A stretch of DNA of 64,000 nt, taken from the NCBI GenBank assembly GCA_030549495.1, contig JAUIRK010000705.1:62001-126000 (forward strand), in the 5' to 3' direction. Position 1 is the first letter of the stretch, and each line of letters begins with the position of its first letter. Source of the stretch: Nectonema munidae (lineage: Eukaryota; Nematomorpha; Nectonematoida; Nectonematidae). The notes below the pieces were generated by a model. It saw only the letters and a list, made by a program, of their open reading frames with translations. It made no database searches and was not told the origin of the DNA. Position numbers and translations under genes: made by a program. Below, one piece after another: positions 1 through 11,339 of the stretch.

Positions 1-202
1 TTTAAAAATAAATTTAAATTTTTATATTTGTTATAAAATCCAAGATATTATGTAATACGAAAATAAGGAAGAAAAAAATTAAAAGATTAAAAGTTTATAA
101 AAGTATATAAAGAGGAAAAAAGTTGCTCCACAGAGAAAGCGTCTATTCCCTACAAAGAACTCGAGAAAACAAGAGAAAATTCAGTTGATTTTCAATGCTA
201 TA

Positions 203-310
203 AAAAATATAAAACCAACATCTATTCCAGAAAGAGTTTTTCCTTCAATGGGTTATTTCACATCAAAAATAAGAAATAGATTTTTTAACTTTATTATTTA
301 TCAAACATCC
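203..310 (+). pseudogene. hAT transposase C-terminal remnant
   Basis: One frame reads KPTSIPERVFSFNGLFHIK, which resembles the hAT C-terminal dimerisation motif (SSERVFS..G.....KRNRL) of Ac-type transposases. Stops follow within about ten codons, and no upstream part of the element is recognisable to the window edge. It is a short, old remnant. The flanking DNA from base 1 is A/T-rich and shows nothing else. Confidence 0.45.
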
Positions 311-394
311 TGGGATTTTAAAAGGTCATAGAAAATGTAACTCGTTATATTTTAAAAACTCTGGTAAGGATGCCATTAAAGGGCTTTAAAAAAG

Positions 395-668
395 ACAATC
401 GGATCGGATTTGGCACTCCTCCCGGCCTTAGGTCTAAGACCTACCTAGGCAGATGTTTTTTGACAGAGAGATATTGAAAACTAGGGGCCGGTTAGAAAGA
501 TGAAGCCATGTGAGGTTTTCCTTAATTGGGGTTTGTGCGGAGGTCACAAACCTCCTTGGGAAGGATAGGGGTTTTTGGCCAGAGGTCACAGGGTGTTTTT
601 AGGTGAATGTTGTAAGGGGGGGGGGGCTTACGTATCTTACGCGTAGAGGCCCCTCAGAGGCTGCCTAA
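395..668. repeat. GC-rich block of unknown nature
   Basis: A roughly 270-bp stretch much richer in G+C than its surroundings. It has a short palindrome (GGTCTAAGACC) near its left end, a run of 12 G near 617-628, and no open frame of note. The sharp composition change suggests an inserted element (SINE, LINE tail or LTR piece), but no A or B box, terminal repeat or target duplication is evident. Confidence 0.35.
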
Positions 669-1740
669 GAAAATGAAATTTTATTTTTGAAAATGTCTTG
701 TTTTGTAACTTTTTGATTATGAGCAAAAACGTTATACATGGAAAACCCTTGCTTACTTTCCAACAATTTATTTCAAAATATCAAATTATTCTCACGAGAA
801 AAGATGTAAAAATTATTATTAATTACAACTTTTTGAGTTGTTTGCTTTTTTGGCTCATTTATGTTAAAAAATTTGGAAGAACTAGAAAAACTTGAAAGTA
901 AAGAAATAAAGGATTTTTGAAATATAAACAGGGTTGAAAGTGTTTATAAACTAAATCTATAGAACAATATGACAAGACATAAATGATGATAGACTGACTA
1001 CTAGCAGCTTGTATTACTTTTATTAGCCACATAAGTAAGTTAACATGTTTAAGTTAACATTCGGAAACCAAGATATCCAAGTCAAGAGTTTGAATAAACT
1101 GGGTAAGAAACGTTTTGCTGCAAAATAAAACATCCTTCATAGTAAAAGTTGAAGATTAAGTATTTTAATTACCTTTGCAGAATCAATAAGTTCCATAATG
1201 GAGAAATCGGTATATTAAAAATTATTTCTCAAATTTTTGATTGAAGCACGCTTCTTAATCATGTATGAGTAGTGGAAGTTTCAAGGTTGAATCACAACTG
1301 CTCTCTTGTATAAAAAAGTTAAGTTGTGTTTCACGTCAACTTTATTGGTGCTGTGGTGGCACATTTTAGCGGCCTTTCCCCATTTACCATTTATTGTAAT
1401 CAATTGCCTAATTTCTATCCCTAATTTATAAACGAAGTTTGCTTCATCTTTTGTTCAATCAAATTATCTGTAATTTTTAGCTACGATAATTTTATCAAAG
1501 TTTGTTTAAAAGTAAGCAATTGGCCGCAAAATCAGGAGGTCCAAAATTTAAAACAAGACATTGGAAAATTAGGAAACTTTCAGTACTCAAAATTTGATAC
1601 TTTACTAACTTAAAAACAAAAAATTGACCAAAAAAGACTTTATAACACGTTTATCTAATAAAATAAAGACTTTATTTTACTAAAATCAGCTGATATCATA
1701 ATTATAATTCATAAGTAGTAGGTATTTACAAACATTGTTT
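669..1740. other. A/T-rich spacer, nothing recognised
   Basis: No coding, RNA or repeat feature could be supported. The only open frames are about 65 codons, with composition typical of random A/T-rich DNA. Confidence 0.5.
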
Positions 1741-1874
1741 AAAGTTGCGATTTTTACTTAATATGTTGTTGAGAATAGAAAAACTTTTTTCTACTTTTAT
1801 TGACGTGTCCTGTCCATTTTCAAGTAAACAATATAGGAAAGGGCTAACAAGACTTCATTCTCTTCATAATTTTC

Positions 1875-2884
1875 TCAACGTGATAAATCTTCATATGATT
1901 TCTGAACACAATAACCTTCATCTTTGCATTTTTCAACCAAATCCAGTAAAGGTTTGTACTTGAAAATTTCTTTCAAATCGTCCCGTAGAGAAGAAACAAC
2001 AAGGGCTCTATCATTTGCTCTATCAATAATAAGTCGAGCATCAGAGAAGTCCAACACAATTCCTTGTAGTTCAACAAACTTTTCGACATGCCAAAACGCT
2101 GACTTTAACCTTGCCTATTTCGTTGAAAATCGTGTCTCTGTTTGTTCGTAACTATCAACATTTTGATACTAGCTATCAAATTATCGACACTTTCAAATTT
2201 TGATCTCACATTCAAGAAAAACAAAAAACAGGAAACAAACAGGGGTACAAAATTTTTAACGGTTTTCAGGCTGTTTTCATGTTAATGAGAAGCACAAAAT
2301 TTTCTCTTTCTATTTCTAAGTACTTTATTTTGTCAATCAACTTTTTGAGTAATTTTTTGACTATTTACCAAAGTAGAACAGCAAACAGAATCAATTAAAT
2401 ACGCTCTTTGGTAAACTTAGATCTTATTTCTAAACAAAAACTCATCATATTTCCTAGAACTTATTTCCAAACGAGGACTCTTCTATAATTAGAAATAAAA
2501 AACTACTTTTTACCTTTTCTTTGATACTTTTATCTTTATTTTCTGCAAGACCTGTAATGTAATATCGACAAGAATGTGCATTTGGACAATTGTACCCCAT
2601 ATATTTGAACAAAAAAAATTTGTTACTTTCTTTACAAAGTTATTATCACTAAGAAACGTTTGAACAGAAGAAGTAACAAATTTTGGATTCTTTTTAGTTG
2701 AATGTTTTTCATTCTTTCTATGACCTTCAACAAAAAAATATTTGCTGTGCTTAACAATGCAATTACAAAGTTTGCAATAGAGTTCATTTTTAGGAGTTGA
2801 AGTAAGCTCTTCAGGGAGTTTAAATTTGATTTCAACTTTTGGTGAAGAAGATTTCGCAGTTTTTGACATAATTTTTAAAGGCAA
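1875..2884 (-). pseudogene. BED/CGGBP1-like hAT transposase remnant
   Basis: The 5' part (2510-2884, minus) is open for 124 codons. It carries a zinc-finger pattern C-x2-C-x15-H-x5-H in YCKLCNCIVKHSKYFFVEGH followed by KNEKH, as in the BED/CGGBP1-like N-termini of some hAT transposases. A lysine-rich segment follows. A second minus-strand frame at 1875-2057 (60 codons) may be a downstream piece, but I cannot align it with confidence. No terminal inverted repeats are seen. A host zinc-finger protein fragment is an alternative reading. Confidence 0.4.
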
Positions 2885-2889
2885 GTGAA

Positions 2890-3540
2890 AAAAAAAGTAT
2901 TTAAAAAAAAAAGAATTCTATGCGACTTTAAAATTGAAATTACAAAAGGTGTCAATACAGAAATGTGTCAAATGTTCACTTCCTCTATGCTTCCCCTTTT
3001 TTCAGTCACATCAGGAAGATAAAACATATGTCAAACAAATGAGCTCTAGTCACTATATCGGAATCTAAAGTCTGAAAATCTCGGAAGTAAGTTTTCATGC
3101 ATTGTGCGCGATCAACTTTCTCTCTCTAGCTGGCATATCTTCCTTCTCCTGTACAACATTTCCTCCGTCACTTTTCTCAATCACAATGTGACGCTTACAC
3201 AAATATCGAAAGCAAATTCTTTGTAAAAATAACAGTTATGAAAAGTTAACCCTCTCTCTTTGAGCTGGAGAGAAAAAGCGAACAAACAAAGACGAGCAAT
3301 AAATCCAGTTTTGTCCAAAAGTTTTAGATGATGACTTTGGCAAAAATGATCGTTCCAAAACTTATAATTTTTTTGAAAGTTTTCATGAAATTTTTCAACT
3401 TTTATAACATGTTCTACAAATCGGTACACTCTCATACCCATTAAGAATTAATGTAAAACCGTTCATAATTATGTGTATTGTGAGTGAAATTTCTACTCTT
3501 ACATATTTTATTAACCTATTCATTTAAACTTTTTCTTCTT
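2890..3540. other. spacer, nothing recognised
   Basis: An 86-codon minus-strand frame (3181-3441) is present but matches no family I know and has no start or splice context. It is probably chance. Confidence 0.4.
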
Positions 3541-3739
3541 TATAAATTTTTGAATTTAAGGTATCAAAGTTCCAATCAGTGTCGGGGTATTATGAATATT
3601 TTTTCATTAAAAACGATTGGAAATTGACTTTATTGACCTAAATTTGATAAATTGACTTATATTTTCGTTGTTCATACTTTATGTCTAATCTTTGTTTCGA
3701 TAAGGTTAAAGATTAATTTTATAGAAATTGTCTCTATTG

Positions 3740-4520
3740 ACTTTCTCGTGCTCTAATGTAAAACATTGTCTATAAATTCATTAAAATTCAAAATAAAATA
3801 TATATTTTTATACCAAATCGCTCATGGTGGTTCTCTTTTCGACTCAGTTAGGGTCTGAAAATGTCTGAAAGTGGAAATCAAATTAGTAATAGAAAAACGT
3901 TATTCAATGATTATAAAAAAAAATTTTATTTAAAGTACGAATATAGTTATTTACATTTCGGTTTCTTAGAAAATCTGAATCTCGAAATCATGTTGATTTA
4001 TTGGGAAAAAGAAAAACGAAACTTATACATTCTTTTGAAGATGAGTATGAGAGAAGGAAGCGACCAACACACATTAAAAAAATGCCAACATCAAAATTTG
4101 TAGAAATTGGAAGCGAAATTCTTGTTCTAAATGTGATAAACATTTTTGCTCTCAACATAAAACAACTTCAATACTTTCCTTTGATTGTTGATAATATTTT
4201 TTATTCAATAGGATTAATTTCTGTTGTCGCGCTTTTCAAAGGTGAGCGTAGTTTAGTTTTAAAAAGGTTATCATTTTTAATTTTTCCAAGGAACTACACA
4301 ATTCTAAGAAAGATAATATTTTCTTCAATAGGACATGCGTAAATTATGTGCTAAATAAATCTTTGGAAAAGATTTCTAGAAGACAGATTGCGAAAATCAA
4401 TTTCTGATGAAATTAGAGCTACGAAGGAAGGATCATCATAGATAGAAAAACAAAATCAAGTATATCAGAAATGACGTGCAGGCTATCAGCAAATAATGAA
4501 TTTGTAGCAAAAACAATGGA
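3740..4520 (+). mobile_element. piggyBac-like remnant of the TTAA/152-bp family
   Basis: Three parts can be matched. About 3740-3890 is one unit of the 152-bp repeat that forms the array at 52.7-54.2 kb (shared ATACCAAATCG, then CATTTCTGGACTCA-like and TCTGAAAATG motifs). About 4090-4190 encodes, in one frame, a cysteine cluster CRNWKRNSCSKCDKHFCSQH like the C-terminal cysteine-rich domain of piggyBac transposases. About 4370-4520 matches 54.9-55.1 kb (shared AAGGATCATCAT and GAATTTGTAGC). The coding pieces lie in different frames, so the copy is dead. It ties the array-bearing family to piggyBac. Confidence 0.5.
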
Positions 4521-4559
4521 GGTCCTATTCAGTTATATGGTTCAAATTTGTCTCTCAAG

Positions 4560-6013
4560 TTAGTTTAAAAATATCATGACAAATCCTTATTATTAAAGAG
4601 AATTTGACTCTATGAGTTTTTATTTCTCGTTTATATGTTGCAATTTAGCTTCACTCTTCTGTTTATCAAAATGATTTATACTTATTTTCTAGTGATAATT
4701 ACTCCGAGCCATATTTTTGAAGTGTTTATAAGTGCAGTTATATCTCAAAGTTTGAAAGAAAGCAAGCACTTTCCATGTATAAAATTTGCGTGATGATGAA
4801 TAGATCTAAAGCATTAAAGACAAGGCATCGAAAAATTAGAAAATTCAGAAGAAACTTTCCCCTACTCAAAATTTGATTTTGCAAAGAAACTTCGACTACT
4901 CCCTTTTATTTATTCTCTTATGAATAAAAAGTGTATATTTTTGAATTAAAAAAAATCTTTTTTTTCTTCCTTGTTTTATTTTTACTTAGGAATGAAAGAG
5001 ATGATAGTTTTTAAAGAAAATTAATATTAATTTTTTTGCAAATTTTGTATTAAAAATTCTAAACATGATTTCAATTATTAAAGAAATATTTAATACTTTA
5101 CTTGATGGATGCTAAACCCGAGGCCCAATGGGATATGCGGCCAATTCTATTTTCGTGAAATTTGTTGAATCAAAAGGAAAATATGTAAAAAAATTTAACT
5201 GCAATCATCATCTTGTTTAAGAACAAAGATAAAAATTAATCTAACTTGGAAATAATTTTTGAGAAATTTAATTTAAATTGTTTCAATTGAACATATTTTA
5301 AAGTAGCATTCAAATTTTTAACGTTGGTTTTAAAATTTATATCATTTATTTATTTTTTTTACTGGTAAAATTGTACAAGTACTCCGCTGTGAGCGCACAA
5401 ATAAAAAACTACGTCTTTAGAAGGTATACCCGGTCCTATTCAGAGTCTCATGAAATTTTGTTACTAAAGTTGAAAAAGTGCAGTTATATTCAAGTACATA
5501 AAAAATTTTAAAGCCAACTCTGAACAAAAATATCCATTTTATTCCTTTTTTGGATCTTTTCCAAAGTTAAAAGAGTTAACAATCTTCTTAACAAAGTTTT
5601 AGAGTAAGTATCTGTATTTTACTAACTAATAACAAAATTACATTCTGCCATTAAACTAATAATATAAGTTGGGCGTAACGCATTCACTCCGTAAAAAACG
5701 TCGTACTCAAGAAAACGGAGAAAAACGAATGTTCAAATTTTAAAAATTAATTTTAATATTCAAATAATAAATAAAAGTAATAATTAGTGATTTTTTTATT
5801 ATTGTTAAGAAACATTTTCGGAATGAACGATTCTACTTTTTTTACTTTATACGTTGTTTATCATTTTTAAGGTTTATATATAATAAGCATGTGCAAAACT
5901 ACAATTAGAATCGGTATCGGTAAAAGAAACGGCATCGACATGGGAATCGTCCAAAACTTTAAAATCCTGACATCCCTACAAATAAATCAATCGCTGCTTT
6001 CAGTTTATGAAAG
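4560..6013. other. A/T-rich spacer, nothing recognised
   Basis: No open frame of more than 60 codons, no terminal repeats and no RNA gene could be supported here. Confidence 0.5.
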
Positions 6014-6021
6014 TAAAGGCA

Positions 6022-6414
6022 GGCTCTTTTCGGTTTCACTGCCGCAAAAACTATGAAACCAAAATACAGTTTTCTAATGCAGTTTTTTTCTCTTCAGTTT
6101 TTTGATTTTTGTTCTTTCCAAAAATGTAATTATTTTTTTCGAGAAATGAAAAATAAAAAAGTTATGGCTATTTAAAGTTGTTTATTTCCTATGCATTTGT
6201 TTAACTTAATTTTGATTTTTTCCTCAGATAATATGGCTAGCGACGAATATAGTCTAAAGTAGTCTAAATATAGTCAAAAAAAATATATCCATAACTTTTT
6301 TATTTTTCATTTCTCGAAAAAAATAATTACATTTTCGGAAAGAGCATAAATAACTGCATTAGAAAAGTGTATTTTGGTTTCATAGTTTTTGCGGCAGTGA
6401 AACCGAAAAGATCA
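6022..6414. mobile_element. fold-back element with long inverted arms
   Basis: The left arm (6022-6170) and right arm (6287-6414) are reverse complements over about 130 bp; the left arm holds an extra segment of about 23 bases. The spacer is about 116 bp and non-coding. The arms start GGCTCTTTTCGGTTTCACTG (left) and, read from the other side, TGATCTTTTCGGTTTCACTG. The terminus resembles that of the element at 30352-30652. No clear target duplication is visible. It is likely a non-autonomous DNA transposon. Confidence 0.65.
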
Positions 6415-7527
6415 GACACATCGTCAACACCTCATTTCGCATAGGGAACACTCAGTCCGAGCCCAGTGTTTTCGGTCATAAAGGTTACAACAACCCGACA
6501 AATTATTCATAAACCCGAGGATTTATCAAAGATGGACAAATTCCAGGTAGACGTATCAATTTTCTTTAGATTTTTCTCAGCAGATTAGACGGATTGCAGA
6601 CGAGCGAACCAAGTTTTGACATTTTCCAAATGGACGCGGCAACTAACTTATTATGACCCTTTATTGTCCATAAAAAATTTTCCTTTTATACAGCAAAAAT
6701 ATAATTTTCACGTTACTTTACTGACCAACTAGCTAATTAAACCAACTTGGCTTGTTCATCTTGAATTCGCCTAAACATAATCTTTTTCGTCTAAGTGGAA
6801 TTCCTCTATTTGAAATCGTCCACGCTGAATTGGTTCAACCAAGATTCGACCAACTGGAGTGACGGAATGATGCGCGATGCATACAAAATGCTCGTAAGAT
6901 GTAGGAAAATTTCCGCTTACGTGTTTTATGTCCAAAGTAAAATAAAAAGAGGATGACGAGCGTTGAACAGAGAATAAGTAAATCAATGAAAGTACATGAA
7001 ATGAAATGAATGACCTTGAAAAATTCAAAAATCAGAATGCGCACTCGTTTTCATTTATTAGAATGAACATGTGTTGAGGAGCGTTGTTCATTTTGTTTCG
7101 ATACATTCGGTTTTTGCATCTGTCTGTTTGTGTTATTTGTGCGTCATGCTTACGTCATTGTAGTTTTTGCTCATCTCCTTCCTACCATGCTTTATCCGCC
7201 GTAAGGTGGAAAGATTGTGCTTCTTATTCACACTGTATTTGAGACACTTGTGTATCTTATAATAACACGCTAACCAGTAGCTATATCTCTCGCCTTGAGA
7301 AAAATTCTTTCTTTTTGTTCCAATCTTTTTTTACAATTTTATGTCCTTTATTTCAAGAAGAAAAGAAATATATTCTGAATTTGAACAATAATCCCTTTGT
7401 CTACCAATGCCATAACAATCTAAATTCTATACTATAAAATAAACTTTATTGACTCGATGAATTACATCATTTATTTATGCAAACCTGTAATTCAATCGAA
7501 AAAATGGCATTTTCCATTAGTGCTTTT
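6415..7527. other. spacer, nothing recognised
   Basis: Two overlapping minus-strand frames (6771-7044, 69-85 codons) exist but match nothing I recognise. There is no terminal-repeat structure. Confidence 0.4.
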
Positions 7528-7611
7528 TATTGTACAACGCATATATATTGTACAACGCATATATATTGTACAACGTATATATATTGTACAACGTATATAT
7601 ATTGTACAAAA
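7528..7611. repeat. 18-bp tandem repeat, about 4.5 copies
   Basis: The unit TTGTACAACGCATATATA repeats in direct tandem. The first two copies have CGC and the later ones CGT. Because 18 is a multiple of three, it reads through in the plus frame as repeated YNAYIL/YNVYIL, but no gene supports that translation. Confidence 0.9.
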
Positions 7612-7763
7612 TGAAGGGCAATAAGAAATACACTTTTGTGGAGTTTATAAAACAAGTTGGGATGGAACATTTACAAAAATATGGGCAAGAAAAAAATACT
7701 AGAAAGTTTGGAGGTAAACCGGCATCAAAAAGGGTGTCAGAAGAAGCTCTACATGTGAATTAA
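7612..7763 (+). pseudogene. possible piggyBac C-terminal remnant
   Basis: Open for about 50 codons with KKYTFVEFIKQVGMEHLQKY, then a basic stretch GGKPASKR. This resembles the segment just before the cysteine-rich domain in many piggyBac transposases (F.EFR..L...L..., basic GRP motif). No cysteine cluster follows, and no TTAA terminus can be assigned. The identification is weak. Confidence 0.25.
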
Positions 7764-9585
7764 AAAACAATTTTTTATTATAAATAAATTTATTTTTAAC
7801 ATTATAATTAATGTTTTATACATTTTTGAAAATTTTTATAATTTTATCTATTTACTTGGAAATATAAAGTTAAACAAAAATAAGAAATTGACTTTAAATA
7901 AATTTTCATTTTTAAAGTAATTTTCTTTTTATTTTTCATTTATAAAATTATCTATATTCATGTTTTTTTAATTTCACAATTTTAACTTTTTCATAATAAT
8001 TTTTGACATTGCTAACCCTTTTTGGATAGAAATTTTTAGATTCAAGTAGTTTTTTACTATTCAATTGTTTCTCATGATTAAAATTTATTAACAATATTAT
8101 TTATCAAATTTTAACTAGTTTAAATTTAAAAATAAAAAATATTATATTACCCTAAGAAAGTTTTTTTTGTTATGCAACTAATACAAAACTAAATTAAAAC
8201 CTTTATTTTTTTTAAATTGATCACATTAAGTACCAGTGTTGCATTTGCGCAACGCTCTCTAAACAAAATTTATAAAACTAAAAATATATATCCAAATAAC
8301 AAATTCGTTTTTTCGAGAATTTCGCTTTCGCAATTTTTGATTTCGGGTGTTATGGCTTCTTCCGACGTTTTGACTTTAGGGCATTTTAACCGGGGTGCAT
8401 GCGTTTGTCATTGCTAAGGATGCGGGCCGATACCAAATTTTGATTGACTACGCAATAAACTTTTAATTTTTAAAATTCATACAAAAATAAATCTTAATTC
8501 TTTAACATGATGTTTTCTTGATGCTTACTAAATTTTTTTGAGTTGACTTAGATCGCAGTCACTAAACTACGAAAATTCCAGAATTTTATTTTATCCAAAA
8601 AAACGCAAAAGAAAAGTGATCTTCTTTTGCCCTATTTAGATAAAAATAGAACTTACAAAAATGAAACAATTTATTTTTTAAAAATGTTATTGAGCAACAT
8701 TTTTTTGAAACGAATTAAAATAATAAATTTCAAAATGAATAACTTATATTTAACTTGGACCCCCGCTTTAAATTTCATAGAATACAGTTGAAGTGATTGA
8801 ATGGCAATGCTGACGTGTCAAACTTTTTTAACTTCATAATGGCGAAACAAAAATTTATTACGATTAGTTACATCTCTAAAGTCACTCTTTTGTCATACTT
8901 CCTTGAATTTCTACATTTTTAGTAAATAACAATTTCAAATCATGTACAATAAAAATAAATTAAAATTGATATAGGAATATTAAACACAAACTAAGATTTG
9001 TTCTCGTTCATATAAAAGTTGGAATGTAAATTTTCTAACACAATATGGAAAATCGATTTACTTAATGTAAATTTGAAAAAAATAACTCATTTTTATTAAT
9101 CTTTTGTATTCTCTTTCATTTTTGAGATTTGCTATTTTTGTCATTCATTTTTCATAAAGCAATTTTCATTTTTTTTGTGATAATTCCTTCATCTCTTTTG
9201 GTATAGTGGAGAAAAACAAAGAAAGAAGTATGAAATTAACAGGAACAATAGGAAGAAACAGACAACAAATTTTCCTTGATGACTGTCAAAAAAATGAAAA
9301 TGAAGGAGAAGTTTTTATAAAATTTTAAGTAACGAGGGTGTTAATGTTTGTCAAAAGTTTGACAATAGATCTGTTCCATCTATATCAAAGGGAGCTGCTC
9401 AAAAGAGTGACAAATTAAACGGGTGACAGATCAAAAAAAGTGACAAAAAATGGCAAAATTCAAAAGAATGATAAAAAATATCAAAATTCAAAAGAGTAAC
9501 AAAAATGGCTAAAATTAACAACTTCATTAATTGATCTGTGAAATCTAACAAAACTTCGCCGCCAAACCAAAAGTTTTTTTTTAAT
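7764..9585. other. A/T-rich spacer, nothing recognised
   Basis: There are only short chance frames. A TTAA at about 8226 is followed by GTACCAGTGTTGCATTTGCG, loosely like a piggyBac end, but no partner end was found. Confidence 0.4.
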
Positions 9586-10076
9586 TCAGTTTCTTTTATA
9601 CATCCTTGTTAGATATATCAAATTGAACACAATAATAGCCTTATGAAATACAATGAGAACAGTGTCAGTAACCAATAGGAATTGTTTTGCGTTTGAAAAT
9701 TGTTCTGTTTTATGACTGCCAAAACAAGGGATCATGGTCTCTTCTATTCTATGGTGCTCACTAGATGTAGCAAATTTCACATAGCTAAAATTAAATTCTC
9801 TGTTAAAAGAGTGAAATTTGGCAAAAAGGTCGACTTTAGACAATTAATGATTAAACGCACAAAATAAAAATAGTCAAGGGTGAAATTTGGCAAAAAGGTC
9901 GACTTTAGACAATTAATGATTAAACGCACAAAATAAAAATAGTCGATCTCTTCAAATCGTTTTCTTCTCATTGCGCAAAAAGTTTGAAGGATGTACATTT
10001 TACTCCCAATATAATCGGGATGGAGGTATTTCGACATAAATAGAATCCATGTAAAAAAGACGATAAATAACAACAT
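9586..10076 (-). pseudogene. decayed piggyBac transposase (DDE N-terminal half)
   Basis: Two overlapping minus-strand frames carry piggyBac landmarks. The upstream one has CAMRRKRFEEID (family: MSRDRF.EI...LHF). The downstream one has HHRIEETMIPCFGSHKTEQF (family: IDE.MIPF.GR...KQ), where the first catalytic aspartate position reads E in this copy. The two frames overlap across a 69-bp tandem duplication (9811-9945) that has doubled the RLIINCLKSTFLPNFTL segment. C-terminal parts and TTAA ends are not seen. The copy is non-functional. Confidence 0.6.
9811..9945. repeat. 69-bp tandem duplication, two near-identical copies
   Basis: GTGAAATTTGGCAAAAAGGT begins at 9811 and again at 9880. About 66 bases are identical between the two copies, so the duplication is recent relative to the decayed piggyBac sequence it lies in. 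Confidence 0.9.
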
Positions 10077-10226
10077 TTCTTCTCGTCTTACATTTAAACT
10101 GCAATTAATCTGTGAAGCGTATCAATTTGAATATTCAACAATCATATCAATAATATTGACTTTCAAAAATAATAAAAAATATCGCATATTTTCAATTGGC
10201 GAGACGCTGGTGAATTGGGAGAGAAG

Positions 10227-10808
10227 CAGGGATGGACCGAGAGGGGGGGGGGGGAATAGGGGGGATGCATACCCCCCCCCCCCCCCCCCCCCCCCCCACC
10301 AGCAATCTATTCAAGAAAAATCTCCGTGTTACCGATGCTGATGATGTAAGAATTCAGTTCTTAGAATGGAAAAACTTCTGCGAAAAACTGGAAAACAAAC
10401 CAAAAAGACCTCTGGAAGCTCTAGATATAATACCAGAGCGGCTAAAATATATTAAAAAGCTTTTGACAATTTTCTGCACTGTTCCTATCACTACATGTTC
10501 AGCAGAAAGAGCTTTTAGTTCTTTAAGAATTTTAAAGAACTATTTACGTAATCGTATGAGCGACGAGAGACTAACAGGACTTGCTCTCATGTACCTCCAC
10601 CCTAAAATAGAAATCAAAATTGATGAAGTCATTGATCGATTTTCAAAGCAAAAAGAAAGAATAAAAGACTTTGTAATATAATTTTAATCATGTATTTTAC
10701 AAACGTTTTCAAATTTCTTCCCTAATAAAATGTGTAAAATATTTTGATAATATTAGTATCCCCCCCCCCCCCCCCCCCCCCCACAAAAGATTTCTGGATC
10801 CCCCACTG
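10227..10808 (+). mobile_element. 582-bp internally deleted hAT with perfect 8-bp TSD
   Basis: The 8-bp sequence GAGAGAAG flanks the element exactly (10219-10226 and 10809-10816). Its termini are CAGGGATGGACCGAG (left) and, reverse-complemented, CAGTGGGGGATCCAG (right), an imperfect inverted repeat. Just inside both ends lie long G/C homopolymer runs (about 10242-10253, 10271-10297 and 10760-10782). Between them, one plus-strand frame (about 10318-10681) encodes only the C-terminal dimerisation domain of a P52rIPK/THAP0-like hAT transposase (TTCSAERAFSSLRILKNYLR, then MSDERLTGLALMYLH). The DDE core is missing, so it could move only with help in trans. Confidence 0.85.
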
Positions 10809-10816
10809 GAGAGAAG

Positions 10817-11339
10817 CTATATTAGATGAACTTTTGCCTTCTTCAGTTTCATTGCGTTCAATGTTATCTCCTTTGCTTACTTTCCCCACTTGTGTTTCAT
10901 CGCTAAAGATCTTATTGTCCAGTACTATAAATTGCTAGTTGCATTAAATAAAAGAAAATTGTTCAAATATCGAAAGAGTAAATCAAATAAAGAAGATTGG
11001 AAATTGTAATAAAAATTCATTGATGTAGCTAATCAAGAAAAACTTATTGTCCATCTCTCCACAAACAGAAGGAATTTGGTGTCGTAACTTTTTATGCTCA
11101 AAAGGGATCAACTAAACTGTGTAAAAATCGATGCTTAAATGGTTTCCTCTTAAATGTATGAAGTCTTTCTCTGAGAAGTAAAAATTAAAATGGAATTAAA
11201 ACAACAAGATAATGGACAGCACATTTCCGTGTTTGTGTTGATGATTTTGATTTTGATGCTTTTTGACATAACATAGGCGAATGCCCATGAAAATTGCGTC
11301 TGAGAATTATGAATCAAGAGCAAGATATTTTCAATTTTT
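10817..11339. other. spacer, nothing recognised
   Basis: A/T-rich with no supported feature. Confidence 0.5.
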
